NCBI GenBank assembly: GCA_022828595.1
Contig: JAKGHH010000004.1
Coordinates: forward strand, 50,890,922-50,954,921
Length of the DNA: 64,000 bases
Reading direction: 5' to 3'
Source of the DNA: Nelumbo lutea
Lineage: Eukaryota; Streptophyta; Magnoliopsida; Proteales; Nelumbonaceae
The position numbers were made by a program, and so were the translations under genes. The notes beneath the pieces are model-generated. The model had not been told where the DNA came from, searched no databases, and saw nothing but the letters and a program-made list of their open reading frames with translations. The first letter of the stretch is position 1; every line of letters begins with the position of its first letter. Shown piece by piece: positions 1-13,100 of the stretch.

Positions 1-1216
1 GCTGCCACATGTCCAGACTTCCTTTGCTCAAACCTACCAACAGTAACCCATCTTGCCACGCCATCATCTCCCTTAAGCTTCAACCTCCCCAGCCACTGCA
101 ATGTTCCAACTTACGAACTCACCCAGACTTTATACCAATAGCCTTCTGCTCATATTTTTACTACCCTTGGAACTTCCTCAGGCTTCATTCTAGCAACTCT
201 CAAGTGTGCTGCCCTCAAACCTATGGTCTTATACAACAGAAGAACACCGCCCATCGCCTGCACCAGATTGTCTAAGGTTGATTTTTGCCAGAGATGAAAG
301 GGTAAACCCAACAGCTTCAGTTTAAAGCTTCCATCTACAACAGCAACCCCATTTGAAAGAGGACACCAATTTTCAATTCTTACAAGACCTTCACTCATTT
401 CCAACATAGTGAAATCCATCAACAACTCACCCACATCAAGAACTGCTTTCCTATCGTTGAAAGGAATAAGGATGACCGTCCGGTTCAATCCAAGCTTCGT
501 TGTCACCTCTTCTAGCAGACCCTTCCAGTCCTTCACCTCCTCCCTCGTAGATAAGATGTATTTCTTTTCCCAGTTTCCTTTCTCCCCATCCAGTGCAACT
601 CTTGATTCTGGGATAGTAAATGCCACAGTTGGCTTTCCTTGGGTTCCCACTGTGTCTTCTAAGCCCAGCCTCTCTAGTCTCTTTCTTCTGTCTATCATCT
701 CTTCTTTCTTACTCTGTCCACCAACTACTCTCTCTGTTTGTACTTTCACTACTTTCGATTCCTTACTGACTAATCTCATGTGTAGAACATTAGCCACCGC
801 TGTCCATCCCTACTGCCAAACACTTTCAGGGATAACTAATATTTGTCTCTTCCTTTTGTCGAACTTCTCTTCCAAGGTAACAAACCATCCACTAGAGTTC
901 TTCCTTCTCTCAGTTGCGCATTGTCTCCTTGTCTGCCTTAGCGTACCTTTCCACCACTCCAACTCACCTGGCTAGCAACACCATCTAGGAAACTCTGAAA
1001 CCACGGAACGGCATCTCTCACTAATAGAATTGTTCCTTTCTTTCCTTCTCTGATCTTAATCATAAGCTCCTTTTGGTAAAAAGTCTCCTCCAGCAACAAT
1101 TCCTTTCGTTCTGTTCTCAACACTTCTCTCCACTTACTAGCTGGTGAGAAACCTTCATGTCCTTCAAACGTCATTCTCTCTTCCTTCCATCCTTCTTCAA
1201 GAAATATATCTAGCAA
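1..1216 (-). pseudogene. LINE ORF1-type (DUF4283-like) relic
   Basis: Two open stretches in different frames (797 down to 150, and 1216 down to 938) read as one decayed protein on the minus strand. The downstream part has the phrase GLPFHLWQKSTLDNL followed by MGGVLL, typical of the DUF4283 region found in Gag-like ORF1 proteins of plant L1-type LINEs; that region is thought to bind nucleic acid. The upstream part has a W-rich stretch (VPWFQSFLDG) preceding a basic segment. A frameshift lies between 800 and 938, and the 3' part leaves the window at base 1. No reverse transcriptase is seen here. A host DUF4283 gene cannot be excluded, but the break makes a dead copy more likely. Confidence 0.55.
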
Positions 1217-1344
1217 AAGTTATAAAGCATCGAAAAACCTAATATGCCTTTCATATATATCGAGTGTATCCATACTTTAAACCATGCTTGAGTGTATTGC
1301 TTTGTCTCACCAATGTATTCCTACAACGATCCATATAGATCAAG

Positions 1345-1461
1345 AGCACAGTTTGGAAATAGTATAAATACAAATATGTATAGTATAAATACATACAAAA
1401 TAATATAAAGTGCAAGGTTTTGTACTCTACAAACTTGTATTTGTACTTCTTCCAAATTGAG
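1345..1461. repeat. Small foldback element
   Basis: The ends are inverted copies of each other (CAGTTTGGAAATAGTATAAA on the left, its diverged complement on the right near 1440-1458). The pentamer TCAAG flanks both sides (1340-1344 and 1462-1466), which may be a target duplication. It has no coding capacity. A related palindromic block lies at 2856-2942. Confidence 0.4.
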
Positions 1462-1586
1462 TCAAGGAATGTTGATCCTTGTCATTGATTCCAAGAATGG
1501 ATGCACATCCACTCTTTTTGTGAGTCATACTTGGATAGTGAAGACAAAGAGAGGGCTTTGCAGTTTTCATAGGCTTAAGGATAGAC

Positions 1587-1735
1587 TTTTTTTTTTTCTT
1601 TTATAATTATTTGTTTTACTTTTGTCCATAGAACACTTAATAGGAGATGGGAGTTTATTTGTACAATCATAGGGTGAACAACAAAACTTTTTTTTTTTTT
1701 TGTAATTACTTGCTATACTCTTGTCCATAGGACCC
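1587..1735. repeat. Diverged direct repeat with T tracts
   Basis: A T tract followed by about 35 bases ending in TTTGTCCATAG appears twice, starting near 1587 and near 1687. The two copies differ at several bases, so the duplication is old. Confidence 0.4.
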
Positions 1736-1857
1736 TTTCAAGAAGGCATAACCATCATAACCAAGGACCAGGATGGTTCATGGAGCGGTTTTGGAAATAA
1801 CCATCATAAGATCGGCCACCAGTGTGTGGTCGGGGAATAGAGCAATGATGAAACAAG

Positions 1858-2343
1858 TAGGGAGCAAGTCGGGCGTGTTGGTTCGAGTTTTAGTTTAACC
1901 CAAACCCAACTCTAACATTTGGGCTCAAAGTCCGAGCCCGAGGTCAAACCCGGATTATTCAACCAGAGCCAAACCCACACTGATATTTGATGTACTTGAG
2001 GTTGAGCCAGGCCCGGATTGGGCTCATCTTAGTCAATCTAGCTCATACTAAAAGTTGATATATATATATATATATTTAATTTATTTAAAAATTATACATA
2101 TATACATATATACATATAAATATGTATATAATCAGGTCGGATTCGGATTGGGATAAACTCAGACCGGGTTCGGGCTACCTAAAAGATAGGAAAGCTAGGC
2201 TCAAGCCCAACCCAAAAAGATCAAAAGCCCGAGGTTTTGGTCCCAGGTCCAGCCTGACGACCCAAGCCCAGCCCATATAAAATTATGGGTTGAATTGCTT
2301 GATGGTTCAGGCTGAGGTTAGGCCCGCCCAAATTGCAAACCTA
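1858..2343. mobile_element. hAT-type non-autonomous element, 8-bp TSD GAAACAAG
   Basis: The element starts TAGG..GCAAGTCGGGCG and ends with the inverted form CGCCCAAATTGC..CCTA. It is flanked on both sides by the identical octamer GAAACAAG (1850-1857 and 2344-2351). An 8-bp duplication with short imperfect terminal repeats is the hAT signature. The 486-bp interior is rich in GGGCTCGGGCCCAA-like words and an AT-rich core, and codes for nothing. The same compositional style recurs at 41967-42487. Confidence 0.75.
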
Positions 2344-2587
2344 GAAACAAGTGCCCACACAGTGACACAAATAAAAAACCAAGGTAAATCCTTGAACCAA
2401 AAAGTAACCCAATTATCTAGACTAAAGAACACACCTACAGAAATCACAGCACAAGCTCGGATGTAGTTGTAAATCACTGTGACAGTCCTAACCGGACCAA
2501 TACTATCAGCCAAGTGTCAACCAACATCAACAGATAGGATTTCAACAAGCACATCATGGATATGGATCCAAACCTCAATTTTCCTAA

Positions 2588-2852
2588 GGCCGTATTTGAT
2601 TGCAATGTAAATAAATTTGTACTGATGTAAAATCATGACAGTGCAGATGATTTGAGTGTAAATTCTGACCTATTTTTATTATAAATTTTAGCTTATTTTG
2701 TTTGATTGCAATACAAATGAAGTAAATTAAGACATGAAACAAAATAAAATAAATTCCAAAACAAAATTAAACAAGAATTTGCATTTTTTACATTTACATT
2801 CCCATGCATTTGTATTAGTGCAAATAAATTTGCACTGCAACCAAACACAGCC
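2588..2852. mobile_element. Tourist-like (PIF/Harbinger) MITE, TSD TAA
   Basis: The terminal inverted repeats are GGCCGTATTTGATTGCA at the left and its near complement TGCAACCAAACACAGCC at the right. The trinucleotide TAA sits on both sides (2585-2587, 2853-2855). Length 265 bp, no coding capacity. A 3-bp TWA duplication plus GGCC/GGGC termini is typical of Tourist MITEs. Confidence 0.75.
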
Positions 2853-2855
2853 TAA

Positions 2856-2942
2856 GGCTCAGTTTGGAAGGAATACGGCAAAACCTTGTATTGTTTATGT
2901 ATTTGCACTGTACCTATTTGCATTTATACTCTTTCCAAAATG
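2856..2942. repeat. Possible second small foldback abutting a MITE
   Basis: The sequence begins GGCTCAGTTTGGAAGGAATAC and ends with a diverged complement (CTCTTTCCAAAATGACCC). It touches the right duplication of the preceding MITE and resembles the foldback at 1345-1461. No clear target duplication is visible on the right. Confidence 0.3.
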
Positions 2943-3192
2943 ACCCATTGAACATTAAACAGTCTAAACCTTAACCTAAAATATCCTCGTCATTATAAGG
3001 AAAAACAAGGAGGCTCTCTTCATCCCTACGCCATAAATGGTATAGACAATTTTCAATTTCTTCAAATTGATCAATGATACCAGAAAACGGACGTCCACTG
3101 AAGGAAAACTGCCACGGTTGATATCCTAGGAGATGTGGCTTAGATGTTTACTAAACCAACACCTACATTTCAAGGAACGGGATGAACTGGAA

Positions 3193-3324
3193 ACAAAATC
3201 ATGCACACTGGGCTGGGCTACCTATCATGAGCGAACATGCCATTGTTCACTGGGACTCATCTGTATTGAACACTGGTGTGTTCACTCGTGATAGGTAAGC
3301 CCAACCCAGAGTGCATGATTTTGT
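3193..3324. repeat. Foldback inverted repeat, ~45-bp arms
   Basis: The left arm from 3193 (ACAAAATCATGCACACTGGG...) is matched by its complement ending at 3324 (...GTGCATGATTTTGT). The arms continue inward through ACCTATCATGAGCGAACA and its mate. A loop of about 40 bases separates them. No target duplication was identified. Confidence 0.6.
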
Positions 3325-3334
3325 CTCGTACCAA

Positions 3335-3434
3335 ATGCATGCGTTTTAATGGCATTCGCTTCAGTAAATTGCATCTCTTTGCCATGCATGCGTTTTAATG
3401 GCATTCGCTTCAGTAAATTGCATCTCTTTGCCAT
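3335..3434. repeat. Tandem duplication, 49-bp unit x2
   Basis: The unit beginning ATGCATGCGTTTTAATGGC is repeated once with a 49-bp period and essentially no changes, so the duplication is recent. It lies directly next to the foldback at 3193-3324. Confidence 0.8.
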
Positions 3435-3700
3435 GAAGAGAAAAACATTTGTCAGTAATTTAATCATTTTTTTTTTCCTTTTGGAAGTAACTAAAATTTG
3501 TACACTTCAGTAATCTCTCCCTCACTCCCCTTGAGGTTTCTTAAGACACAGAGCATGCAACATTCACTTTTCTGTCTTCTACTTCCATTTTTTAGGGTTT
3601 TCTATTTCCTCTTAGCTTTACTTTCATCCTTAATTTCTTGTCTTGTTTTTTTAGTTATAGTATTCATCTAAATCTCCAAAATTCATATATTTCATTCATG

Positions 3701-4943
3701 CTAGTAAGCGTGCACGTGGTAATTCTAGATAATGATAATGATAACAATAATGCATCCAAATTTGTTTTTTAAAAACTTTATATATTTTATTTTTTTATTT
3801 TTTATTGTTAATCGGATGTGAATTGCAAATCCAAATCTGATTACATAAACACCTCATTCAAATATGTGATGATCAGACGGAATTGTGAAGTTTCAAATAT
3901 CATTGATAAGCCTACTTGCTTGGTTAGATTCTTCTTTTTATAATATTTAATCTTTTTTTGTTTATTTATCAAAAAAATGTAAGATTTAAATAGAGGAATT
4001 GAATGAAGTGAAAAATAGTAATTCAATTTACAATTTAAACCTTATAATTAAGTAGGGAAAAAATTTAAAAATAAATATTTTAATCAAAAGAAAGTTCCAC
4101 AATCTTATTTATACTTTTAATAGTAGAGTAAATATAGAATTACAGATGTGTTCAGTTTTTTTTATAGCTCGTTTTGTATTTTTGTGTGTAAAAATAATTT
4201 TAATATGTCACACTTACTTTTTTTGTTTAATATGATAAATATATGATATTATACATATTCCTAAATGTTTCTTTTTGTAAAATTTATGTATTTTTTTCAC
4301 TTTTTATTTTTATATTTTATTAAAATTCTTATTTATTTATAACATTAAAGGTTAACATGTTTGACCCAAAATTTGAACTATTGATTTTGCCAAAGTGTAA
4401 AATAATTTCATTTTTGTTCAGTTATAAATTATGTATTTTATTTTTATTACCAATAAAAATAATTCTTGTTTATTAAACTTATTTTTTAATTTGATTAATA
4501 AAAATATCATAATTGTTTCTAATTTTACTATATTTTTGTAAGTTTCAAATATTTATTTCTATTTAAAAATTTTATTACCTAACTATGACTTTGTAGATTG
4601 ATCAATTTGATTTAGATGGTTGAATTTCTTAGCCATCACTTGGATTAAAAATGGTTTATTTTTTAGTCAATTTTAAAATATATGAATTTATATTGTTAAA
4701 AATATTGACACATCTAATTTAATAAGAGAAAATAGGAGGTTAATAATTTAAGTATAAGACTTAATGAGAGGAAATTAAATGATGTGGAATATAATAATTG
4801 AAGTTATATTTTAGTAACCATAAAGCCAGCATTAAAGCTGTAATAAAATGGCTTTTATACCTTTTCTCAAACAAAAAAGTAGAGGATACTTTTAGTCCAA
4901 AAAAAGTTTCGCATTACATTCCCACTTTTATATATAGTATAGA
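3701..4943 (-). mobile_element. Non-autonomous Helitron (minus orientation)
   Basis: Read on the minus strand, the element starts TCTATACTATATATAAAAG at 4943, preceded by A. It ends with a CACGTGCACG palindrome a few bases before CTAG at 3701. A 5' TC, a 3' hairpin and a CTRR end without terminal repeats or target duplication define Helitrons. The same 5' end and interior words occur in the plus-strand copy at 38745-41073, which confirms the boundaries. The base after CTAG is C here rather than the usual T, probably a later mutation. The 1.24-kb AT-rich interior has no helicase gene. Confidence 0.75.
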
Positions 4944-6480
4944 TTTAATTCTGTTTTTTTCAAAAATCCAATTAAAAATATAAATAACAAATGGGATATC
5001 TGAGAATAATTTGCGGGTAGGAGATCCAAATACAAAAAATGTGTCTAAGATTGACTGGCTTTTCAGGGCTATTTTGGTCATTAAAAAGCTTGTTGGCTTA
5101 TGTGGACAACCACCGTTAATGGTCACTAATAGTGACATGATGGAAGGTATGTTTAAGATAAGAAAATTTCGGAGGGGGGGGGGGCGGGGGGGTGTCTCAG
5201 GAAGTTTTGAAAAGTTATTAAGAGATATGTTGATAAGTGAATGGGAGTTTTTCTTAATAAACCTTAAATATAATTTTATGTCCATCAGATATATTTTAAT
5301 ATTTACATTAGATTATAATTAGTAATAAAAAATTATATCAAATTACAATTATAAAACTAATCTTTTTTTTACAATTTCCTATTTATTTTATATTAATCTT
5401 AAATGAATTTTTAATGGGTATTATTTTCAATTTAGTTTAGTACTTTTTATTAATGTAGTTATTTTATTCTATTAATAAAAACTATGTCATCAATAATGGA
5501 AATTAATAATTAATTTTTATTATTTTCAAACAGAATGTAAATGGATTCTAATTTTTGTATTTTTTTTTTGTGGTAATTAATTTTAAATTTTCTTATTGAA
5601 TAGTTTTAAAAAGTGATGAGTTTTTATTAATACTTTTTGTTGTATATAACTATATTGTTAATAATTATACATTTTATTAATAAGTATAATTAAATGAAAG
5701 TATATTCTATAGATTTTAAATTATAATTTTTAAGTTTGAAATGGAATTTAAATTGGTTATAAATATATAATTACAATTAGATGTAATTTTACATTTCAAA
5801 TATTAGTAATTTTATTTTTGAGGGAAGTAATAATATTTATTCTGAAATAGAGTTTACTTGACTAATTAGCTTAAAAATAATTATCTTTTAAATATAAAAG
5901 AGATTATTATGCTTAATAATCTACAATTGAATATTAAATGGGTTATAAATTATTATTAAATGGAACTTTTTTTTATAAAGTAAATAACAATTATGTTATG
6001 TTAGTTTAATTTAATTATAATTAAATTATATTAATTTAAAACAAACTTAAATTCTATTGAAAATAAAAGACTTAATACAATTAATTAAATTTAATATTAA
6101 TAAAATAATGCATTTAAATTCTATTTCGTGTTAATATGAATTAATAAATAAATAATAAAAGTAATAAAAATTTATTAAATTAAAAAATAGTTTAATTCAC
6201 TTAAATTTTATATAAATATAGTGACAATTAAAAAAAAAAAACTTGGGTTTTCTGACAATCCTATAAACCTCCCCTGTAGTTTTGAAAAAAAGCTGCAAAT
6301 ACCTTCCCCAATAGGTTTTTTCTCAATAGAAAACGCTGATGTAATACATTAATTTTTTAAATACCATATTTACCTTGACCAACTTCATTCATATGTAAAT
6401 TTACCAAAACACCTTGAAAAAAGAAAAGATTAGCTTCCTTTTACCCCTGCTAGTTGTTTTGTATCTGGTTTCTCATTTCT
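4944..6480. other. AT-rich intergenic stretch
   Basis: Very AT-rich with long A and T runs. There is one G tract near 5174-5194 and a more complex patch at 5000-5290 without a recognisable protein. I see no gene; it is probably decayed transposon sequence. Confidence 0.5.
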
Positions 6481-6529
6481 GCCCCAAATGTCATGAGCTG
6501 CAGAATCCAGGATTTCCAACCATAATGCC

Positions 6530-7124
6530 TCACTTCAGCTCAATAATCTTGGGCCGCTTTTTTGGCTGATCACCACCTAAAGATTCACCCCCATCCAAAT
6601 TTGGTTTTTGAGATTTGCTCAAGGAGGATATGTCAGCGTTCTCATCAGCATTGTAGTTATCGTCGGTAGACTTGTCACTGCTATCATCTGAATCTGATTC
6701 ACTACTGCTAGGAGATAAGTTATGTATCGGTTGGGAACCAGCCATTGCAGATTCAGCAGCTTCCACTGCCTCTGGAGTGTGAAGATTAGCAACACCAAGC
6801 ATCAAATCCTGTTCAACAGATGACAGTCAATATCCATTGTTGAAGCAATTAGGCTATCAAGCAGACAAGCACTCAAAACAATCACTTACCATTTCTATGT
6901 ATTGAGTTTCGTTGCCCGTAAGCACTTCAATATCATAGTCTGTACAGGATTTCTCCTAAAACTCAAGGAATATTTACACATAAATCAGAAAATAGAGTGG
7001 AGGGATGGAATTCAGATGGGGATACTCTCCGAGCATAAGATCAGTGTGTCTACCTGTACATCAAACTGCAATCTTCTATTAGCTTCTGCCATAATTCCTA
7101 AGAAATCCTTCACTTTTCCAAACA
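6530..7124 (-). other. C-terminal exons of the NOPCHAP1-like gene
   Basis: Exon 7124-7054 (71 bases) is bounded by TTTCAG and CAG|GTAGAC. Exon 6955-6890 (66 bases, 22 codons) is bounded by TTTAG and ATG|GTAAGT. The last exon begins at 6808 after GAACAG and ends at the TAA at 6530. The last two joins are in phase 0 (IEM|DLM), which supports the model. Confidence 0.75.
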
Positions 7125-10100
7125 CTGAAACAAAGGCAAGATATTACTTTGGAAATATTATCATCATTTTCTTGAGAGTGTGGGGACATCATTACAGCAT
7201 TGTAAGAACTAATACAAGGACAGTAATAGTATCAATAGAGATTAAAATCTATAACGCTTAGGGGTGTTCGACAACATGGTTGATTTTGTTTTTGAAAACA
7301 AAAACAACCACCACATCAGCAAAAACAATATAATTCTCTCCTGATGTGGCAGTTGTTTTTGTTTTCAAAAATAAAACCAACCATTTTGTTGAACATCCCC
7401 TTAATGCAGGGGTATTTTCAGCATGAATTTTTTTTTTTCATTTCTTTTTTTTTCTTTTGGCTTCTAGAAACACCACATCAGCAAAAATCCATAGTGTGTT
7501 CTTGGATGCATGTTTTCATTAAACAAAATGGAAACATTTTTAGTTTGATTAAAAACCCCTTCTTTCGAGAACAAAATCCTTTTTTCTGGAAAAGGTAAAG
7601 AGAAGTGAATTACTGTAGTTGAACAGTAATTACCTAAGTATGGCACCCTGTATACAAGATTCTGTATCCTAAGACTGTACAAATGGTATATATCATCTAG
7701 GAAAAGAGGTTGTCAAAATAAAAATAATAATAAAAAAATAAAAAACAAAAGTTAAAAGGAATTTCTTTAAGATCTTTGTGTTAAAGCAACCAGGGAAAAA
7801 AGGGAGCCAAGCACTCTGCAATCTGTAAAATCTTTTCCTCTGAGCTTAAATCCTTTTCAAAGATTCAGGTATTCCTTTCTCTCCAAATATTCCAGATGAT
7901 TGCAGCCTGGACTGTGTTCCATATGATCCTTCCATTCCTGCTTAATCCACTCAGTTGCCAGCCTAAAAGCACCTTCTCCAAAGATGCTGGAAAACACCTG
8001 TTCACCCCCTCAGTCCCTCACAGCACACAAATTTAACCCACATAGAATACGAGAAACAGCAACAGATGAAAAGACGATCTGCTAACTCTTCAGCTTGATT
8101 ACACAAGACAACTGAACAGAGTCCAATGACACCCGTCTTCTTTTGAGACTGGTTCTGGACTTCTTGTTAGATGCTTACCTCACACAGCTGACCACATCAT
8201 GAATGCCCCCTCTGAAAGGGCTATGGCATATCCAAATTTTGGAGATTGGAAAGAAAGCTTAGGGCTGATATTGAATAGAACAAACCAGGGATTTAATGGA
8301 AAATGCTTCTGAAGCTTCAAAATTCCATACCATCCTGTCCTTTGTCCACATTGTTTGTATCAGGTTTCTTTTTTATGAATAGTATCAAGTTTCATTTTTT
8401 GCAATGAAGTGTAAATCCAATAATCCACTATTTCTTCCACTACCCAATCATTTAGATTTCCTCTTAATGTTGGGTCCACGGCACCTCCCCATTTTGTAAC
8501 TTTTGCACCTCAAAACATTCAGCAACCAATGCATTCCTACTTGGGAATATTAAAAACAGAATGGGAAAGATGTCCATTAGGGGTTGTCAGCACAGCAAAA
8601 ATCCAACCAAAACCTGACCCTTTGGCCATTGTGAACCTTATACCTGATCCCTTTTCACAAGTTTACGCCCTGGAACCACATGCAATTGATTCCTATTCAC
8701 TCCTTTTCTTGCCAATACATCAGTCATACCATTAGTTGGTCTTTATCCATACAAAGGTCATTCCTAAATCCTTTACTGTTCCTTTTCACCTCCCTTATTG
8801 CATGACCAAGGACCTGAACCAACCATCCCACCACTATCTTATCATGGTATAGACTTTAGAGATTTTCTAAATCTTAGACCATGTGGTATAACCATTAATT
8901 TTCCCTAAAGGAATCTCCATATCCAATGGGGCCAGAAAATACGGCCAAAATATGACCACTGTGATCTCCTTACACACCACCATCATAAATTAACTTGATA
9001 TAATTAGTAGATGGAGGAAACTAAAACTATCACCTTGTCAAGTATAAAGAGGCCAAAATCTATCAGTTTCCAACAATGTGGTGCCAATAGAAAAATGATG
9101 AAACACAACTAATCAAATTATTCATTTTCTTTTCACCTTTTTTTTGAAGGACAAAAGAGAAAAGATTTCATTAACCAAAAAAAGAAAGTACAAGAAGGTG
9201 ATAAGAAATCACCCAAAAGAAGAGAGAAAAGACCAAAGGCCACACAAACTAATGACAAGAAAGACTACCAACCACAGACCCCCTAAAAACACAAGCAAAA
9301 CTTCAGCAAAAGAAACTTCATTGAACCCTTGACTCAGACAACCTAATCCTCTCCTTCAAACACTTCCTTCCGCCTGAATCATCCTCGTTCCAACTTTCTC
9401 CACCTTCTCTGACCATCGATTTCTTTGACCTCTCTTTCCTACTCTTTTCAAACTCCTCAGAAGCTTTTCTGGCAAACTCCTCTCTTCCCCAAAAAAAACA
9501 ACCCAAGCCCCTTACCCACATTAACATCTTTGTTAACAAGATCTTCAATGGTAACACTTCCTTGCCTCAGAACTTTATCAACTGGAGACAAATCCTGAGT
9601 CCTTGTCTCAGAATTAAGCCCATCTACCTTTTTTACCTCTGAAACAGTAGCCCCTGACCGAGTTTTTACTTCAGGAGGAACTTAATCCTCCTCACATCAT
9701 GCTTCAAATATCAACACCTTTGGCTCCCCCCCCCCCTTCTTAAAAGTCCTTTTATACTTGTTCGTATGCCCTGCCCCCACTAATCCTTCCTTCAACTGCA
9801 AGAAGACTTTAGTCATTTGCACTATATGAGAGTTATGTGATCCATGAGATTTCTTAGCATTCGTGATAACAGTGCCACCCTTCTCTCTTCCTCTACCAAC
9901 CTCCTCCTACAGGCCAAGATCCACTACTATCCTGCCGATCAACACTTCCTTGACCTCAAAATGAACAAAACCTGACTCAAGACCCTGAGACTGGCAGACT
10001 TCTTCCACATTCACTGCCACATCCCTTTCATCCACTCCAACGGCAACTTCACTTGAAATTTCACCTCTTTCCACTAATCCTTCTGATCTAACCACAATGT

Positions 10101-13100
10101 CCCCCGCCCCATCCATCGCCTCCATATCAACCCTCCTTTGTGCCAACATCCGAAGGAACACCCAAGTTGGATCCCCCCACCTGAGTCGATGCTTTAGCCT
10201 TTGGTCATAAACAACCAAAGACAAATCCGAATCATGAACACTGCAACATTCCAAGCCAGGGCAAAGAACCACAGAACCACAGAGCCATCACCTTGATCTC
10301 TCTTTCCATCAATCTTTTTTTTCATAAATACTCTTTCCATCAATCTTAGATTCTCCAGATTTTGTGACAGACTTCTTAAGTCTATACCAATGTTTTAAAA
10401 CACGGAGGCGTGATGCGAGGCGTTCCACTACCTAGAGGCGTGAAGCGTAGTTCAGAACGCAAGAGGTGTAAGCCTCCCAAACACAAGGAGGCGTAAGCCT
10501 CCTTAAGAGGAGGGGGGTTAGGAGGATGAAGAGGAAGCGGGGATCTGATTTTTTCTTTATTTTTAATAAAAATCTTTTATATTAAGAAGAATAAAGATGC
10601 ATAACATTAGTAGAAAGGGGTCTTGTCGAAGCGGAGCAAGACCCCCTAACTCAAAAAAAAAAAAAACAAATTAGGTATGCATCGAAAAGGGGGAAGGGGC
10701 GAAGCCCCCCAGTTGAAGGCGCAAGGGGCAAACCACTTTCTTTGTCCTTATCTTTTCTTTTCTTTCTTTTTCTCTTTTTTTCTTCTCTTTCTTTTTCTTT
10801 CCCCTCCCTTTTCTTTTCCTTTCCTTTTTCTCTTCTTCTTTTTTGCTGTCTTTTTATATAAGATGTGCATGAGGTGTACGCCTCTTGCATCTGAGGCGTA
10901 CACCTCAAAGGTGTCAGCGCCTCTAGCATAGGCCCCAGGGCGTTTTGGGAGCGCCTCGCCTAAAGGCGTACGCCTCCCACACCTTTTAAAACACTGGTCT
11001 ATATCTCTCATATTTATGGGTCTCTCATACCCGTTCGGCTGTTCTTCCAGATCTTCCCTTACTCGTGTTGCAACTAGATAAAGTCCCCACCCCCCTTAGG
11101 AAATTCACTTATTCGGTCGCTTGAACTCATAGTTTTCAAGGTGTCTAGGCGATTTTGGGCAACATTGGGGCACCTAGTTGCTTAGGCAATAAAAATTTTA
11201 TAATATAAAAAACTAACTTTGACTAGCCCCCTAGTTTTATATACCATTCAACATGTATATTAATTGAAAAAATAGTGACTCTTTATTAAGAACATTAAAC
11301 TTCTTCTAAAAATGTGGCAAATCATCACAAGTAAAAGATAAAAATCATTTACATAAGTTAATTTCATTATTTTCAAAAATAATACTACTATAATAAAGAT
11401 TTAATGGAGAAATTTCATATCAATTAACAGCTAAAGAATGTTATTAAATTTACATGATAAATATTCAAGATGGAAAGTAAAATAGAAAAAACAAGGATGG
11501 AGTTTCTGTTTTATTTAATTAGAGACAGAATAGGAAAAAAAAAATAGAACCTCTCTATAATTCTATTATTTCTTTCCTCTTCCTTTTTTTCTTTCTTTTT
11601 CTCTCGTCAAAACCCTTTGATCTTTTAAATTTCATAGTAAAACATTAAAACAAAGTATAGTTGATATATATAGAGAGAGATATATAGATATCATATAATA
11701 AAATGTATTAACACATACATTAATAAGATACAGTAACATAAATGATATTACAATAGGCGCCCGCCTTGTCAGTTTTGTCACCTAGGTGGGTGCTTAGTCG
11801 CCTATGCCTAGTTGCTAAAGTCAAGGAGTTTGAGCGAGGTGCCCAGCCAATGGCGCTTAGTCACCTAGGCATGCCTTGACAACTATGCTTGAACTTAAAG
11901 CCTTTTCTCTTATAGACTTTTAACCTGTTAGAGAAAGAACCGGGCTTAACACCAATAGCTTTAGACCTCAAAAATTGGTCCCCACTTAATCCGCCACCTC
12001 TTCTTCGTACACACCTCTTCCGATTCTTTTACCAAAAAACCCCCTCCACCTTTTTCATTTCCCAACAACCTTTCATCTTGACCATCCACATGTTCAATAA
12101 TTAATTTCTTCAAATTAAACTTCAGTTGACCACTCCATCTTCCCACCTTTTCACCTCCTCTCTTCCTCAGTTATCAAACATATCCAACAAACCTCCCCCA
12201 CTAGCAGAAACAATCTTTTTATTACGAAAAATACCCTCATTTCCAACCTCAGCCAATCCCTTGACCGAGACACTTTTCAACTTCTAGTTGTTCGAACCAA
12301 ATGCTCAACGAAACCCACTACCCTCCTCCTCCCTTATTGTCATATTTTCAATCCAGCTTGCCAGAGTTCCTTTGACCACTAACCTCAAATCATAAAGTTC
12401 TCCACCAAACTGAAGCAACAGAGAAGACAGCAATAGGTGAATTTCCTTCACCTCAACCAAGATACACATAATGAAAATCGTTAACATTAGGTACTTCATC
12501 TCTAGGTCACATCAAATATAGCCATGTATAACAAGAAAACTTGTAATCAAATAGAACAAAATGTCTAAAGCCAGCAACAATAAGCACAGGAAAGGCCTCC
12601 AAACATCTACATAAATGACGTGTAAAGAATTAGATCAAAAAACTTAATGCTAGGTTGAAAGGAGATTATTTGTGATTGGGCCAAACAAGAAGGTGAAGAA
12701 ATAAGAAAATAAAAATAAAAACTTTCAGAAGAAATAGCGTGTTTTTTCCTTATGATGTATTTTGGTGTGTCCAGAGTTTCATCTATTGGGAGCTGCAGTG
12801 GTTTGTTGGGTGGAGTTGAATGAAGATGGGGAGTTTTGTTTGTTTTGTGTTGTTTTCTTGATTTTGGGGGTGCTTTTAATTTCTTCTCCTGGGTGAATTC
12901 CTGTCACCTTTCTTGTAATTCTCTTTTTTCTTTTAATAAAATTTTTATTTTACTTGCAAACAAATCTTTATGTCATATCAAAGTTTGCATAGTTTAGATG
13001 ATTATCTTGCATTAACAAGTACAAAAATTCAACAACCTGTGAGAAGACCTATGCTTAGAGTAGTAGTTTTACTCAAAGTACAGAATAGTAAAATGTAAGG

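Larger units (their letters stand above)
9137..12500 (-). mobile_element. LINE relic (ORF1 remnants, 3' tail), interrupted by two hATs
   Basis: The T tract at 9137-9146 is the minus-strand poly(A). It is preceded on that strand by TTAATGAAATC..TTTTGTCCTTC, the same 3' end seen in the LINE ending at 57530 and in the tail at 62690. Upstream, open minus-strand stretches at 9557-9318, 10272-9907, 12146-11961 and 12499-12305 are acidic and basic fragments of the ORF1 kind without a firm domain. hAT elements at 10388-10996 and 11128-11887 split it. The 5' limit near 12500 is a guess. Confidence 0.45.

Noticed and set aside
5160..5200. G tract as a possible quadruplex regulatory element
   Set aside because: It is isolated in AT-rich filler with no gene within 1.3 kb; probably a slippage product.
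6902..7261. Plus-strand open frame of 119 codons
   Set aside because: It overlaps two minus-strand exons with verified phase and splice sites and resembles no protein.
10677..11011. Long Lys/Glu-rich and Phe/Leu-rich open frames on both strands
   Set aside because: They are translations of a pyrimidine tract inside the hAT element at 10388-10996; there is no domain and no start context.
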